The notes beneath the pieces were generated by a model. The model had not been told where the DNA came from and searched no databases. It was given only the letters and a program-made list of their open reading frames with translations. This document shows positions 23,912 to 30,840 of a stretch of 37,817 nucleotides of DNA, piece by piece; the first letter of the stretch is position 1; the number at the start of each line of letters is the position of its first letter. The stretch spans positions 1-37,817 of the IMG/VR virus record IMGVR_UViG_3300029981_000029, one strand, 5' to 3'. Source of the DNA: a virus. Both the position numbers and the translations under genes were made by a program.

Positions 23912-25420
23912 ATGGATTGCAATTTGAATGAGAGAGCGGCAAAACTGGGGGGTGTGGATGTTGCTGAGGTTGATTTTGGAACGCCGTTGAACCTAAACCA
24001 CGATCCGACCAATATTTCATTATCTGCCTCTGCTATTGCTGAAAATAATGAAATTGGAGCTACTATAGGTGAACTTACAACTACTGATCAGGATTTGAGC
24101 GATACCTTTACTTACACTCTTATTTCAGGTGATGGATCAACCGATAATGATTCATTTGTGATTGAAGGATCGAATTTAAAGGCTGGTATTTCCTTTGACT
24201 TTGAAACTAAATCAAGTTATTCGGTAAGGGTAAGGTCAACAGATCAGGGCGGTAAATACTTTGAAAAGGCTTTTGAAATTACCGTGATTGATGTTTTAGA
24301 AATTCCTACTAACTTTATTTCAGCGTTTACCGTTGATACAATTTTAGGGCAGCTCAATTGGACTGATACCAATGCCGGCGCGGCGCAATACGAGGTATAT
24401 TCAGCTACAAATGGAGCTGCTGAAGTATTACTCGGGACTACCATCGCAGGGGCAATCTCATACCAGGACTTAACTTGCAAACAGAACGCTTCAGTAGTAT
24501 ATCGAATCCGGGCAAAAAAAGGATCAGAAATTACTGATTTTGTGGCTGCCACTGCTTTGAAAACCCCACTCTGTTGGAAAACGAATCAATCGACATTAAC
24601 GCCGGTTGTTTTCGGTCAGTTAAATATTGCCCCTGGAAAATCGGTCACGGCACACTGGGGCGACGGTACAAGCCAGGCATATTCTGGTAATAATGCTACT
24701 ATTACAAAAAACTATTCAATACCAGGTCAGTATAATATTTGGTTAACTGGTGACACGAATTCTATAACTTACTTTGCCATTCCTTTGCAATATAAAAACT
24801 ACGGCAATATCGGAAATTGGATTTTGCCTTCAGCTTTGACATATTTCAGCTTTACTTCATCGAATGTTTCAGGTGATATTTCTGGCTGGGTACTTCCTGC
24901 AACGCTTACAGATTTTTATATAAATTCAACCGCTGTTTCAGGTGATATTTCTGGCTGGATACTGCCACCTGTTTTAAATTTCTTATATGTACATACGACT
25001 AATGTTTCGGGTGATATTTCCGGCTGGGTTATACCGTCAACTGCAACCTATATTTACTGTCAGGCAACATATCTAACGGGGTCACTGCCACAAATAAGCG
25101 CCTCCACAAATTCGTTAAAATATCAAGTCTTCGGTTGTAGAATGTCTGATTCAAATACAACTGTGTTTAGAAAAGCGATGACGGCATTTAATGTCGGTTC
25201 TCAGAATGTAATATTCCCAACCGCAAATATTGACAAGCTACTTAAAGCAGCTGCAGACTGGTATCAAACCAATGCACCTACTGCAAATTGTACTTTTACA
25301 CTTTCAGGAGCAAATATGGGTATTCCTACGGGGGGGGCATCTAACGCAGATTTAGTTCGTTTGGTAGGATATTATACTACAGCATCCAAGACGGCAACAG
25401 TATTAATTAGAACATCTTAA
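23912..25420 (+). CDS. Adhesin-like tail protein with cadherin- and Fn3/PKD-like domains
   Basis: A 502-residue protein. Residues about 30-125 form a cadherin-like domain (ENNEIGATIGELTTTDQD, FTYTLISGDGSTDNDSFVI, FDFETKSSYSVRVRSTDQGG), residues about 130-215 look Fn3-like, then comes a PKD-like part with HWGDGTSQAYSGN. Four repeats of the type VSGDISGW.LP form a short LRR-like region (about residues 305-390). The C-terminus is helical with a Thr/Ala-rich end. It probably forms part of the adsorption apparatus. Cys-containing and asparagine-rich segments match neither neighbour. Cadherin domains bind calcium; attachment may be calcium-dependent. Confidence 0.75.
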   Translation: MDCNLNERAAKLGGVDVAEVDFGTPLNLNHDPTNISLSASAIAENNEIGATIGELTTTDQDLSDTFTYTLISGDGSTDNDSFVIEGSNLKAGISFDFETKSSYSVRVRSTDQGGKYFEKAFEITVIDVLEIPTNFISAFTVDTILGQLNWTDTNAGAAQYEVYSATNGAAEVLLGTTIAGAISYQDLTCKQNASVVYRIRAKKGSEITDFVAATALKTPLCWKTNQSTLTPVVFGQLNIAPGKSVTAHWGDGTSQAYSGNNATITKNYSIPGQYNIWLTGDTNSITYFAIPLQYKNYGNIGNWILPSALTYFSFTSSNVSGDISGWVLPATLTDFYINSTAVSGDISGWILPPVLNFLYVHTTNVSGDISGWVIPSTATYIYCQATYLTGSLPQISASTNSLKYQVFGCRMSDSNTTVFRKAMTAFNVGSQNVIFPTANIDKLLKAAADWYQTNAPTANCTFTLSGANMGIPTGGASNADLVRLVGYYTTASKTATVLIRTS

Positions 25421-25430
25421 AATTAAAGTT

Positions 25431-25634
25431 ATGACAATAATATCAGCACCTTGTTTTTTATTCGTTTACGACCCGTTTTCTAAGTTTCAACAATCGGAGA
25501 TTATGGAGGTAGCAGTAGGAACAACCATTGTAAGTAATTACAATGATGTTGGTCTCACGTTGTTTGTTGGCGCAACGATGGCTGAATGTGAGGCTAAAAT
25601 CATCGAATTACAATTAACACCTGTTACGCAATGA
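25431..25634 (+). CDS. Small hypothetical protein in the tail operon
   Basis: A 67-residue protein with a hydrophobic start (MTIISAPCFLFVYDPF) and a VGTTIVSNYNDVGLTLFVGATMAECEAKI core. It ends with a TGA overlapping the next ATG. It shares a layout with the following protein (VGTTIVSNYNDVG versus KGTSIVTNHEDVTG), so the two small proteins may be related by duplication. Confidence 0.65.
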   Translation: MTIISAPCFLFVYDPFSKFQQSEIMEVAVGTTIVSNYNDVGLTLFVGATMAECEAKIIELQLTPVTQ

Positions 25635-25798
25635 GAGTAATAGACGGAAACGACAATTATCTACTCTACCTTGATCAATTTGGAGACGTGATAGACGGGG
25701 TATTCATAGAAAAAGGAACTTCGATAGTTACCAATCACGAGGATGTGACCGGCGAAACGATTGAGGTATTGAATGCTGATGAAATAAGTGAATTTTAA
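25631..25798 (+). CDS. 55-residue tail-operon protein, related to its neighbour
   Basis: ATG 25631 overlaps the TGA of the previous gene and the frame is open to TAA 25796-25798. The protein reads MRVIDGNDNYLLYLDQFGDV, then IEKGTSIVTNHEDVTGETIEVLNADE. Its middle lines up with VGTTIVSNYNDVGLTLFV of the previous protein, so both may be small related tail proteins. It is the last gene of the plus-strand operon. Confidence 0.6.
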   Translation: MRVIDGNDNYLLYLDQFGDVIDGVFIEKGTSIVTNHEDVTGETIEVLNADEISEF

Positions 25799-25810
25799 GT
25801 AAGTGGATTA

Positions 25811-25835
25811 CCGGAGGGCTTATTAAAGCCCCCGG
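25811..25835 (+). terminator. Hairpin at the end of the tail operon
   Basis: CCGG-A-GGGCTT pairs with AAGCCC-CCGG around a 4-nt loop (one bulged A), giving about 10 bp. It lies 12 bp after the last gene. There is no T tract, so it may need the following hairpins to stop transcription. Confidence 0.55.
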
Positions 25836-25850
25836 CTGTTAGTAGAATTT

Positions 25851-25943
25851 CTCACATACATACTAACAAACATGCGGATTAGCGCACAACCGGAGGCCAA
25901 TGGGTTTCGGTTGCGTTAATCCGCATTTTTGTATGTATGTGAG
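25851..25943. ncRNA. 93-nt near-continuous palindromic hairpin
   Basis: Arms CTCACATACATAC (25851-25863) and GTATGTATGTGAG (25931-25943) pair perfectly over 13 bp; inside them ATGCGGATTA (25872-25881) pairs with TAATCCGCAT (25917-25926) over 10 bp, then a third part pairs AACCG with CGGTT, leaving a 15-nt loop with GAGGCCAATGGG. A T run of 5 follows the second arm at 25926-25930. It lies between converging operons. It could be a strong bidirectional terminator, a small RNA, or the footprint of a mobile element. No ORF explains it. Confidence 0.6.
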
Positions 25944-25994
25944 GCCACAAAAATACACATTTTTTAATTTATATATGAGAAAGTTTAAGCAGTC

Positions 25995-26014
25995 GCCCCT
26001 GCCGTTTCAGGGGC
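25995..26014 (+). terminator. Small GC-rich hairpin
   Basis: GCCCCTG (25995-26001) pairs with CAGGGGC (26008-26014) around CCGTTT. A short A-run follows. It adds to the cluster of structures at the operon convergence. Confidence 0.5.
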
Positions 26015-26027
26015 AAAAGAGGAATTG

Positions 26028-26066
26028 AAGCCCCCTCCAAACCTCCCCCACAAGGGGAGGCTTAAA
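26028..26066 (+). repeat. REP-like repeat, copy 4
   Basis: It matches copy 2 (19756-19795) over about 41 bases including the AAGCCCCC and GGGGAGGCTTAAA arms. Identity at that level across 6 kb suggests recent arrival or gene conversion. Confidence 0.7.
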
Positions 26067-26068
26067 GA

Positions 26069-26093
26069 AAAAGCCCCGCATTGCAGGGCTTTT
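26069..26093 (-). terminator. Intrinsic terminator for the minus operon
   Basis: AAAAGCCC (26069-26076) and GGGCTTTT (26086-26093) form a stem; reading the minus strand, the RNA ends with a T run of 5. It lies just after the stop of the gene at 26098 and should end the Rha transcript. Confidence 0.75.
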
Positions 26094-26097
26094 CTGG

Positions 26098-26325
26098 TTA
26101 AATATCCTCCAGGTATTTCACCCGGTATTTTTTTAGACGTTCTATCAACCAGCGGTCGCGGTTTTCGCCTTCTATTAATGGGTAGTTGCAGGTATTTGCA
26201 TACTCGTAGCAGATACGTATCAGGTCGGATAACTGTTTGTTGGTTGGTTCGTCAACAACAGGCTCGTGGATAATTACTGCTTCACCATTATTCTGGTTAG
26301 GCAACTTGAAACCAATTTGATTCAT
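26098..26325 (-). CDS. Small protein coupled to the Rha gene
   Basis: A 75-residue protein. Its ATG at 26325 overlaps the Rha stop (TAATG). The sequence is hydrophilic with a helical second half (LSDLIRICYEYANTCNYP, WLIERLKKYRVKYLEDI). No known family is recognised. It is the last gene of the Rha transcript, so it may modulate Rha or act with it. Confidence 0.65.
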   Translation of the reverse strand: MNQIGFKLPNQNNGEAVIIHEPVVDEPTNKQLSDLIRICYEYANTCNYPLIEGENRDRWLIERLKKYRVKYLEDI

Positions 26326-27107
26326 TATGACAAAGCCCTCCTTAGCTCAAGTTTAATGTTGTGATCGTCGCGCAGGGTACGGCTACCGCTAACGATTAGC
26401 CTGATGCCGTTTTTGGTGGTGAACCATGCCGGGTGTGTGTTGCCAAATATCCAGATTTTAAAGGCTGTTGGGCGTTGCTTGTTTAACTTGCCTGCTATTT
26501 GGTAAGCGCTGGTATTGGCCTGTATGGCATGGCAGAAATCGTTGATTGAGTAATAAACCACTTCGTCGACCACAATGCGGCGGATGTTGAAATGATTGAC
26601 CTTGACAAAGTCGTACTCCTGAAGGCGCACGTCGATGTAGTCGGGTTTGCCTTCGGGCTGGGTGATTTTGATGGGTCCGGCAGCCGGCAGCGCCTGGTTC
26701 TCGAGGCGGGTGAGGCGCTCGCTGATGACATTGGTGATGCCGGTAAATGTTTCGGTAAGCCTGATCATGGCGGTGGTAAGTTGGTCGAGCTGGCTGGCGT
26801 TGTGCGTTTCGAGCTGTTCCCAACGGATAACGAGTTTGGCACGCGCCTCGTCGTTGAACTTGGTTGATACATAAAGACACTCTGTTTTTGTTAAATCAAT
26901 TTGAGGAAGTTTGCGCCCACTTCCATCGGTGTACTCACTGAGCGCAAATTTGCGCCCAGTGTAATTTTCCCAGGCTGTTTCCATCGTTCTGATGGCTCTC
27001 ATTACATCTTTGTGATTCTTGCCGGTAATTTCGGCAATTTCCCGGCTACTCATAGTTTCGCCGTGGTTTGGCAATAAGTTGCCAGCTTCATTCTTCTTGA
27101 CAGTCAT
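26325..27107 (-). CDS. Rha family phage regulatory protein
   Basis: A 260-residue protein. Residues 1-100 carry the Rha domain: GETMSSREIAEITGKNHKDVMRAIR, ... GRKFALSEYTDGSGRKLPQIDLTKTE, then LVIRWEQLE. Rha proteins are phage-encoded regulators, known from phi80 and HK620-type phages, that affect growth in IHF-related host backgrounds; the biochemical role is unknown. Residues 160-260 form a second domain with DYIDVRLQEYDFVKV and a KQRPTAFKIWIFGNTHPAWF stretch. The chosen start at 27107 is 34 nt from the structured leader; an upstream ATG at 27146 lies within the leader and is rejected. Confidence 0.85.
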   Translation of the reverse strand: MTVKKNEAGNLLPNHGETMSSREIAEITGKNHKDVMRAIRTMETAWENYTGRKFALSEYTDGSGRKLPQIDLTKTECLYVSTKFNDEARAKLVIRWEQLETHNASQLDQLTTAMIRLTETFTGITNVISERLTRLENQALPAAGPIKITQPEGKPDYIDVRLQEYDFVKVNHFNIRRIVVDEVVYYSINDFCHAIQANTSAYQIAGKLNKQRPTAFKIWIFGNTHPAWFTTKNGIRLIVSGSRTLRDDHNIKLELRRALS

Positions 27108-27227
27108 GTTTAAAGAATTAAACGGTTTATAAAATAACAAGGCCAATGGAGGTGACTGTCACTCACAAGCGGGGCTTGGTAAGTCGCCGACCTTACGGTA
27201 TCGGCCCTCCATTGGCTGTATTTTGCC
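27108..27227 (-). ncRNA. Structured 5' leader RNA, copy 2 (three-way junction)
   Basis: This is the reverse-strand twin of 686-805. P1 is CCAATGGAGG-type (27206-27216 with 27142-27152), P2 is GCCGA/TCGGC (27201-27205 with 27186-27190), P3 is ACTTA-C-CAAGC/GCTTGTGAGT with CCC loop (27161-27184). Compared with copy 1, P2 differs by two complementary pair swaps and P3 by one T-A to C-G change, while unpaired segments GGCG and GTGAC are kept. The Rha start codon follows after 34 nt. Confidence 0.8.
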
Positions 27228-27249
27228 TTTAAAAATAAGATTTACGGGA

Positions 27250-27291
27250 CTTTTGCCCCCGTTATATGAGTAACAGTCGAGGGCAAATGTA
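27250..27291 (-). promoter_or_regulatory. Promoter plus palindromic operator, copy 2
   Basis: On the minus strand TACATTTG (27291-27284) is a -7 box, and TTTGCCCTCG with CGGGGGCAAA forms an inverted repeat whose 10-bp arms differ by one wobble position. The layout matches copy 1 at 620-660. It is expected to drive the leader and the Rha transcript. Confidence 0.55.
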
Positions 27292-27319
27292 ATAAAGAAT
27301 TTAGATTTGTGTCACTTTT

Positions 27320-27535
27320 TTAGAAATTTTCATTGATGGTAGAAATATTTTTTCGAATGTTATCAATGTAAAAATCGTTATCCGTGAGCTTGTTGATGTA
27401 ATCGTTTGCTGTTTGCTCGAATTCTTGTTTTGTTGATTCAATCAATTTTTTGTTTGATAGCTTCATTAGCCGATTTATATACTTATCGTACACTTTATTG
27501 TATTCGATGTATAAGTCTAATAAATCCGTTTTCAT
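27320..27535 (-). CDS. Small helical hypothetical protein
   Basis: A 71-residue acidic/basic helical protein (LLDLYIEYNKVYDKYINRLM, then LTDNDFYIDNIRKNIST) with no membrane segment. It ends 27 bp upstream of the Rha promoter region and begins 2 bp after the FxLYD gene, so the two share one transcript. Unknown function. Confidence 0.6.
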   Translation of the reverse strand: MKTDLLDLYIEYNKVYDKYINRLMKLSNKKLIESTKQEFEQTANDYINKLTDNDFYIDNIRKNISTINENF

Positions 27536-27536
27536 A

Positions 27537-27962
27537 TTATTGCCACATCACGTTATTGATTTCGACGCGATATTTTTTAGCAGCATCAAGGTTATCGGTA
27601 GTTATAATTTGAACTGTTTTTGTTTCTCCTGGGCCAAAATCGCTTAGATTTCCAAGGCCAGAGGCAATGACAGCCCCGTTTGCATCAAGATAGTAAGATT
27701 TGAAATCGGCATAAGCGGCGGTTTTGTTTGAGTTGTTTCTCACTTCGATATAAACCGATGACATGAATTGATCGGCTTTGTCGTTAGTACTCAAAATTTC
27801 AATTTTGGGCTTTGATGTAGCTACTGGAGCCGCATTTTCTGTTGTTTCTGCACCATTAATTGATTTTGTTGTTGATTGCTTGTCATCGAACAACGAACCC
27901 AGGAAACCAAGAAATAAAATAACCAAAAACACAATTCCGATGATTTTAAAGAATTTTTTCAT
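27537..27962 (-). CDS. Membrane-anchored FxLYD-domain protein (possible moron)
   Basis: A 141-residue protein. Residues 5-25 (KIIGIVFLVILFLGFLGSLF) form an N-terminal membrane anchor; residues 50-141 form a beta-sandwich with VYIEVRNNSNKTAAYADFKSYYLDANGAVI and LSDFGPGETKTVQIIT, the FxLYD pattern. Such domains face the periplasm. It has its own predicted promoter (27989-27996) in a 53-bp gap and a lower GC content than the flanking genes, as expected for a moron expressed from the prophage. Possible roles include host-envelope modification or superinfection exclusion; none is shown. Confidence 0.65.
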   Translation of the reverse strand: MKKFFKIIGIVFLVILFLGFLGSLFDDKQSTTKSINGAETTENAAPVATSKPKIEILSTNDKADQFMSSVYIEVRNNSNKTAAYADFKSYYLDANGAVIASGLGNLSDFGPGETKTVQIITTDNLDAAKKYRVEINNVMWQ

Positions 27963-27988
27963 ATCAATTAGTTTAAAAAGTTTATGGT

Positions 27989-27996
27989 CAAATATA
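27989..27996 (-). promoter_or_regulatory. Predicted promoter of the FxLYD unit
   Basis: TATATTTG on the minus strand (27996-27989) matches the -7 consensus and lies 26 bp before the start codon at 27962. Confidence 0.45.
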
Positions 27997-28015
27997 AGCC
28001 ATCTGATTGATATAA

Positions 28016-28519
28016 TCAGTTTTTATGTGCCAAATCTCGTTCTTTCGTGGCGCGGATCTTCTCGTTATCGCAGATGGCCGAAAGCTGGTTAAATAGTTTC
28101 TTCAAGTCGGCAACGGTACTGAAGGCATATAAACCTTTTTGGTTTACGAAGCCTTTTTGGAGCTGGGCGGGTGACGTGATCCACTGGTATTGTTTCTTGG
28201 CCAGTTCGTGGTTAATTGTACTCCAGTCTTTAGGTGTGGCAGTAATACCGCGCTGGCTGAGTACCAACAGGCAGCGATTGCGCCAGGTCTTTATTTTTCT
28301 ATCGTCATCGACATTTGGTCCCGGACGTTTTTTATTATACATGCGGTGTTTAACGTCGTTGATAAGTTCGTCTAATTGCCATTCTTCGGTGAGTTCGGTA
28401 GTACTGTTGACATCGAACCGGGAGCTTACGATCACGTCTTTATATTGTGCCTCACCGGCTGCGATTAACAACTGGTGGTAGTACTGGCGCTTCGTTTTTA
28501 GGGTTTGCTCGTTGGTCAT
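28016..28519 (-). CDS. GemA/gp16-like phage regulatory protein (DUF1018-like)
   Basis: A 167-residue protein. The N-terminal part LKTKRQYYHQLLIAAGEAQYKD, then the VSSRFDVNSTTELTEEWQLDELIND segment, matches the architecture of Mu gp16/GemA-like proteins: a helical start, a 'FGV.S.TELT..QL..LI' middle and a positively charged C-terminus ending in a conserved-looking ADLKKLFNQLSAI. In Mu GemA modulates host gene expression and DNA gyrase. The protein sits in the middle/early accessory block as in other Mu-like phages. Confidence 0.7.
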   Translation of the reverse strand: MTNEQTLKTKRQYYHQLLIAAGEAQYKDVIVSSRFDVNSTTELTEEWQLDELINDVKHRMYNKKRPGPNVDDDRKIKTWRNRCLLVLSQRGITATPKDWSTINHELAKKQYQWITSPAQLQKGFVNQKGLYAFSTVADLKKLFNQLSAICDNEKIRATKERDLAHKN

Positions 28520-28540
28520 GATGGTTGATTTACAATTTTG

Positions 28541-28765
28541 TTATTTACGATTTACTATTAAAGTGGCGACATGTTCTAAATGCTGATCGCATGGGAGTTC
28601 GCCGTATTTAACTGTTACAAATCCTTTTTCAGGATGTATTTCAAAAATATCGCCTTCAGAACCAGTATGGCGGTTCTTAACTTTGTCGCCTACTTTGAAT
28701 TTTTGATTGTGCATGGCTTTACATTCGTCCCAGGAGTCGAAGGGATGACAACTACAGCCATACAA
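28541..28765 (-). CDS. Small KOW/SH3-like protein
   Basis: A 74-residue protein. KFKVGDKVKNRHTGSEGDIFEI (residues about 22-43) matches the small SH3/KOW-like fold often found in phage accessory proteins: 'F.vGD.V.....G..G.I..I'. The first 18 residues (MYGCSCHPFDSWDECKA) may be a short metal-binding or alternative-start extension; a second Met at 28714 is an alternative start. Unknown role. Confidence 0.65.
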   Translation of the reverse strand: MYGCSCHPFDSWDECKAMHNQKFKVGDKVKNRHTGSEGDIFEIHPEKGFVTVKYGELPCDQHLEHVATLIVNRK

Positions 28766-28795
28766 TCCGGTTATAAGTACTTTGTTTTGTGCTTT

Positions 28796-28951
28796 TTAGA
28801 GCTGTTTGCTTTGTTCGTTAAGGATTGAATAGATGATGGTTTGCTTTGGCCATAGGTGGGCAATTAAGCCGAATGTTTTGGCCAGTTTGATCAGCTCGGG
28901 AACTTCCATTTTCTGTAGTTCAATGATGTCGTAGGTTTTATTTGCTTCCAT
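28796..28951 (-). CDS. Small Rho_N/SAP-like protein
   Basis: A 51-residue protein read from ATG 28951; an upstream in-frame start overlaps the lipoprotein gene. DIIELQKMEVPELIKLAKTFGL resembles the Rho termination factor N-terminal (SAP-like) fold: 'L..M.v.eL..iAk.lgi'. Such small proteins bind nucleic acid and are common in phage accessory regions. Confidence 0.65.
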   Translation of the reverse strand: MEANKTYDIIELQKMEVPELIKLAKTFGLIAHLWPKQTIIYSILNEQSKQL

Positions 28952-28952
28952 T

Positions 28953-29171
28953 TTAGTAGATGTAAATGTTAAGGATTGGGATGCGGGTTTTGCGGTGTGG
29001 ACGGTTGTTCCAGTTGCGGTACATGCGCCCGGGATCATGACAGGCGGGGCGGCTATGCTCGTACTGTTGCTCTTGCTGGGCGACACGTACCAAATGGCGT
29101 TGTGATTCGCATGAGGATAGCAGTGTTGCCAGGATAAAGGCGAGGATGAGAGCTTTTATTGTGTTTTTCAT
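28953..29171 (-). CDS. Small lipoprotein
   Basis: A 72-residue protein. MKNTIKALILAFILATLLSSC is a clear lipoprotein signal with Cys21 as lipidation site; the rest is polar with HDPGR and a Tyr-rich end. It may be an outer-membrane exclusion protein or a Cor/o-spanin-like protein; it is distant from the main lysis genes. Its stop precedes the next start by 1 bp. Confidence 0.65.
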   Translation of the reverse strand: MKNTIKALILAFILATLLSSCESQRHLVRVAQQEQQYEHSRPACHDPGRMYRNWNNRPHRKTRIPILNIYIY

Positions 29172-29213
29172 TTTGATAGGAATTAGGGACGGCCACAGAG
29201 GGCCGCCCGTACA

Positions 29214-29420
29214 TTATCGGGCGGTGAATAAATCTGTTTGTTTGGCATCGGCCTTTGATTTTACCCGGTTTTGTGGGTCGGTGATGTAGGGTTCAAGGAG
29301 TGCATCGAATTCTTTTTCGGCAACTTTGGCGGCACGTAGGGTGAGGTGATCGCGTTCGCCTTTGAAGTACCGTTTCTGAAGGTCGCGCATTTTGATTGCT
29401 TTTTGAATGAGTTCGTTCAT
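29214..29420 (-). CDS. Small charged hypothetical protein
   Basis: A 68-residue helical protein (MNELIQKAIKMRDLQKRYFK, then ERDHLTLRAAKVAEKEFDALL) with a basic centre and acidic end. No membrane segment. Part of the minus accessory operon. Confidence 0.6.
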   Translation of the reverse strand: MNELIQKAIKMRDLQKRYFKGERDHLTLRAAKVAEKEFDALLEPYITDPQNRVKSKADAKQTDLFTAR

Positions 29421-29432
29421 GATTGTATGATT

Positions 29433-29711
29433 TTAAAAAAGTGATAATTGACATTGATTTGTGTTTAAAATCTGGATTTTATCATCGGTCCAAACACTGG
29501 TTCCGTCATCACGATAGCCACTTAGATAAGCCGAATCCCGACTACCATCCTGATCTTGGCAAACGATGTGATTGTGAGCCTCTGAAGGGGTGTTTATGCC
29601 ATTTATTTGATCCGTATATCTTGTACACGTACAACCCTTTCGTATTACCATTATCTTATAAATTCGATCGCTGTAATTGGTTTTTATAACCATTCCTTCG
29701 GCTAGTATCAT
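29433..29711 (-). CDS. Hypothetical protein with CxC motif
   Basis: A 92-residue protein. Residues 24-37 (IRKGCTCTRYTD) carry a Cys pair; the rest is polar and beta-rich with a C-terminal VWTDDKIQILN. The start is 18 bp downstream of the first tRNA-like element (29729-29875). A small phage-specific protein; family unknown. Confidence 0.55.
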   Translation of the reverse strand: MILAEGMVIKTNYSDRIYKIMVIRKGCTCTRYTDQINGINTPSEAHNHIVCQDQDGSRDSAYLSGYRDDGTSVWTDDKIQILNTNQCQLSLF

Positions 29712-29728
29712 GGTTTGATTTTAAAGTT

Positions 29729-29875
29729 GTCCCTGCCCAGGAATCGAACCTGGGCTGTGAACCGTTCAGGTTACCGCGACTCGCTCACGGCGGGCTCCAA
29801 TTCTCTTACAGCCGAATTGGTAGCGTCCTGGTTTCCTCTGCCAGCAGCGCCCGGATCACAGGCCGGTTCCTTTAT
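29729..29875 (-). ncRNA. tRNA-like element 1 (T-arm plus long hairpins, no functional anticodon seen)
   Basis: On the minus strand GCCCAGG-TTCGATT-CCTGGGC (29755-29735) is a textbook T-arm: 7 bp around a TTCGATT loop. AACC/GGTT pairs in an upstream loop (29760-29780). No complementary 5' acceptor half is present, so this is not an intact tRNA. The downstream sequence GGGACAACTTT precedes the start of the next gene. It is one of three T-arm-like sequences with the same loop in the early region. Confidence 0.6.
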
Positions 29876-29878
29876 ATT

Positions 29879-30289
29879 TTACTGCCCGAAGTCGAGCGAT
29901 TCTTTTTGAATGAAGGTTATCTCTTTGTTGTTGGCTATTATGTGCTTTTTAAAGGCTGCAAATGATGTCCAATCCATGTAATATGATTTGAACTTTCCGT
30001 CATAATTGTAGCGTTTGTAGGCTGCTTTGCCCAGGTGTTTTTTAGCGTTAGCCCTTTCTTTTGCTTTATAAATAAATGACTCCTTGCAACGATAAAAACG
30101 GCGACCTTCCTCACATTCGCCATTCATCCACGCGCCTTTCAAATATCCATTGACCCAGACAACGTGCATGATTTTTAGCTTGTGAATTACGGCTTGCAGT
30201 GAAACTTCGTAGCCATCGCAATTCAGCTTTATCAGGCCATAAGGGTCTGACCATTTTTCTTTGATTATGTCCCAATCTTGTTTTGTCAT
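29879..30289 (-). CDS. Hypothetical protein, basic Tyr/Lys-rich
   Basis: A 136-residue protein with VSLQAVIHKLKIMHVVWVNGYLKG, then ERANAKKHLGKAAYKRYNYDGKFKSYYMDWTSF. The basic, aromatic-rich C-terminal part could bind nucleic acid. It ends 4 bp before the first tRNA-like element. Family unknown. Confidence 0.65.
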   Translation of the reverse strand: MTKQDWDIIKEKWSDPYGLIKLNCDGYEVSLQAVIHKLKIMHVVWVNGYLKGAWMNGECEEGRRFYRCKESFIYKAKERANAKKHLGKAAYKRYNYDGKFKSYYMDWTSFAAFKKHIIANNKEITFIQKESLDFGQ

Positions 30290-30307
30290 TTGTGGGTTTT
30301 AAAGGGT

Positions 30308-30526
30308 TTAATTTGCGCTGGGAGTTGGGAAATCTTTGTGTTGTTTCCAGCGCGTCAGGGTTTCCTGTAGTGCTTTATCCATATCCTCACGCCTGGCGTT
30401 TGAGATGTAGTTTGCTGCGCGTGGTGAGTCGCCAAAGTCGAATACCAGGAGAGCAAAAGCTTTGCCTTTCAATAGGGCGGTAAGTATGTCGCCCATCATT
30501 TGCATTTTTTGTTTGTCGATGATCAT
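30308..30526 (-). CDS. Small hypothetical protein
   Basis: A 72-residue helical protein: MIIDKQKMQMMGDILTALLKGKAFALLVFDFGD, then ISNARREDMDKALQETLTRW. It resembles small uncharacterised Bacteroidota phage proteins of the 'AALLVF.FG......NYISNA.RedM...L' type. It is placed between two other small genes. Function unknown. Confidence 0.65.
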   Translation of the reverse strand: MIIDKQKMQMMGDILTALLKGKAFALLVFDFGDSPRAANYISNARREDMDKALQETLTRWKQHKDFPTPSAN

Positions 30527-30571
30527 GATAAGTGGGTTTAAAGGGTAGCCACAAAGGGCTACCCGTACTGG

Positions 30572-30805
30572 TTAGTTTTCTACTTTAGTGAAATCGAGGT
30601 AATACTCTTTACCAACTTCAAAGAAGTTAGAAGCCGGAGTTTCGTAGCTGATGTTTAGAAAAGCTCCACCACAAGGAGTGACATTCGCAAATGATTTGTT
30701 TTCTTCGCTTCCGTCAGTTACAACTGCGAAATCCACTAACTTCTGTTGCAAGTCAGGTTGATCCCCAACATCAGTACATTGAAATTTTGCTCTTACTTTT
30801 TCCAT
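30572..30805 (-). CDS. Small hypothetical protein after tRNA-like element 2
   Basis: A 77-residue protein read from ATG 30805 (MEKVRAKFQCTDVGDQPD); the upstream in-frame ATG lies within the tRNA-like element and is rejected. It is beta-rich, with FANVTPCGGAFLNISYETPAS and a terminal YYLDFTKVEN. The composition resembles small phage proteins that regulate DNA maintenance or host stress, but no family fits clearly. Confidence 0.65.
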   Translation of the reverse strand: MEKVRAKFQCTDVGDQPDLQQKLVDFAVVTDGSEENKSFANVTPCGGAFLNISYETPASNFFEVGKEYYLDFTKVEN

Positions 30806-30840
30806 TTTATTGTTTTTAAAATTCTGGCATTGTTGCCATT

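Noticed and set aside
25896-25904. Third copy of the structured leader (GGCCAATGG in the large palindrome)
   Set aside because: Only about nine bases match, P2 and P3 are absent, and no gene follows at the right distance.
26458-26880. Alternative frames inside the Rha gene on both strands
   Set aside because: They are arginine/proline-rich or antisense translations of the well-supported Rha protein.
27108-27146. Upstream start of the Rha gene at 27146
   Set aside because: It would place coding sequence inside the P1 stem of the structured leader; the copy-1 leader ends 34 nt before its start, and 27107 has the same distance.
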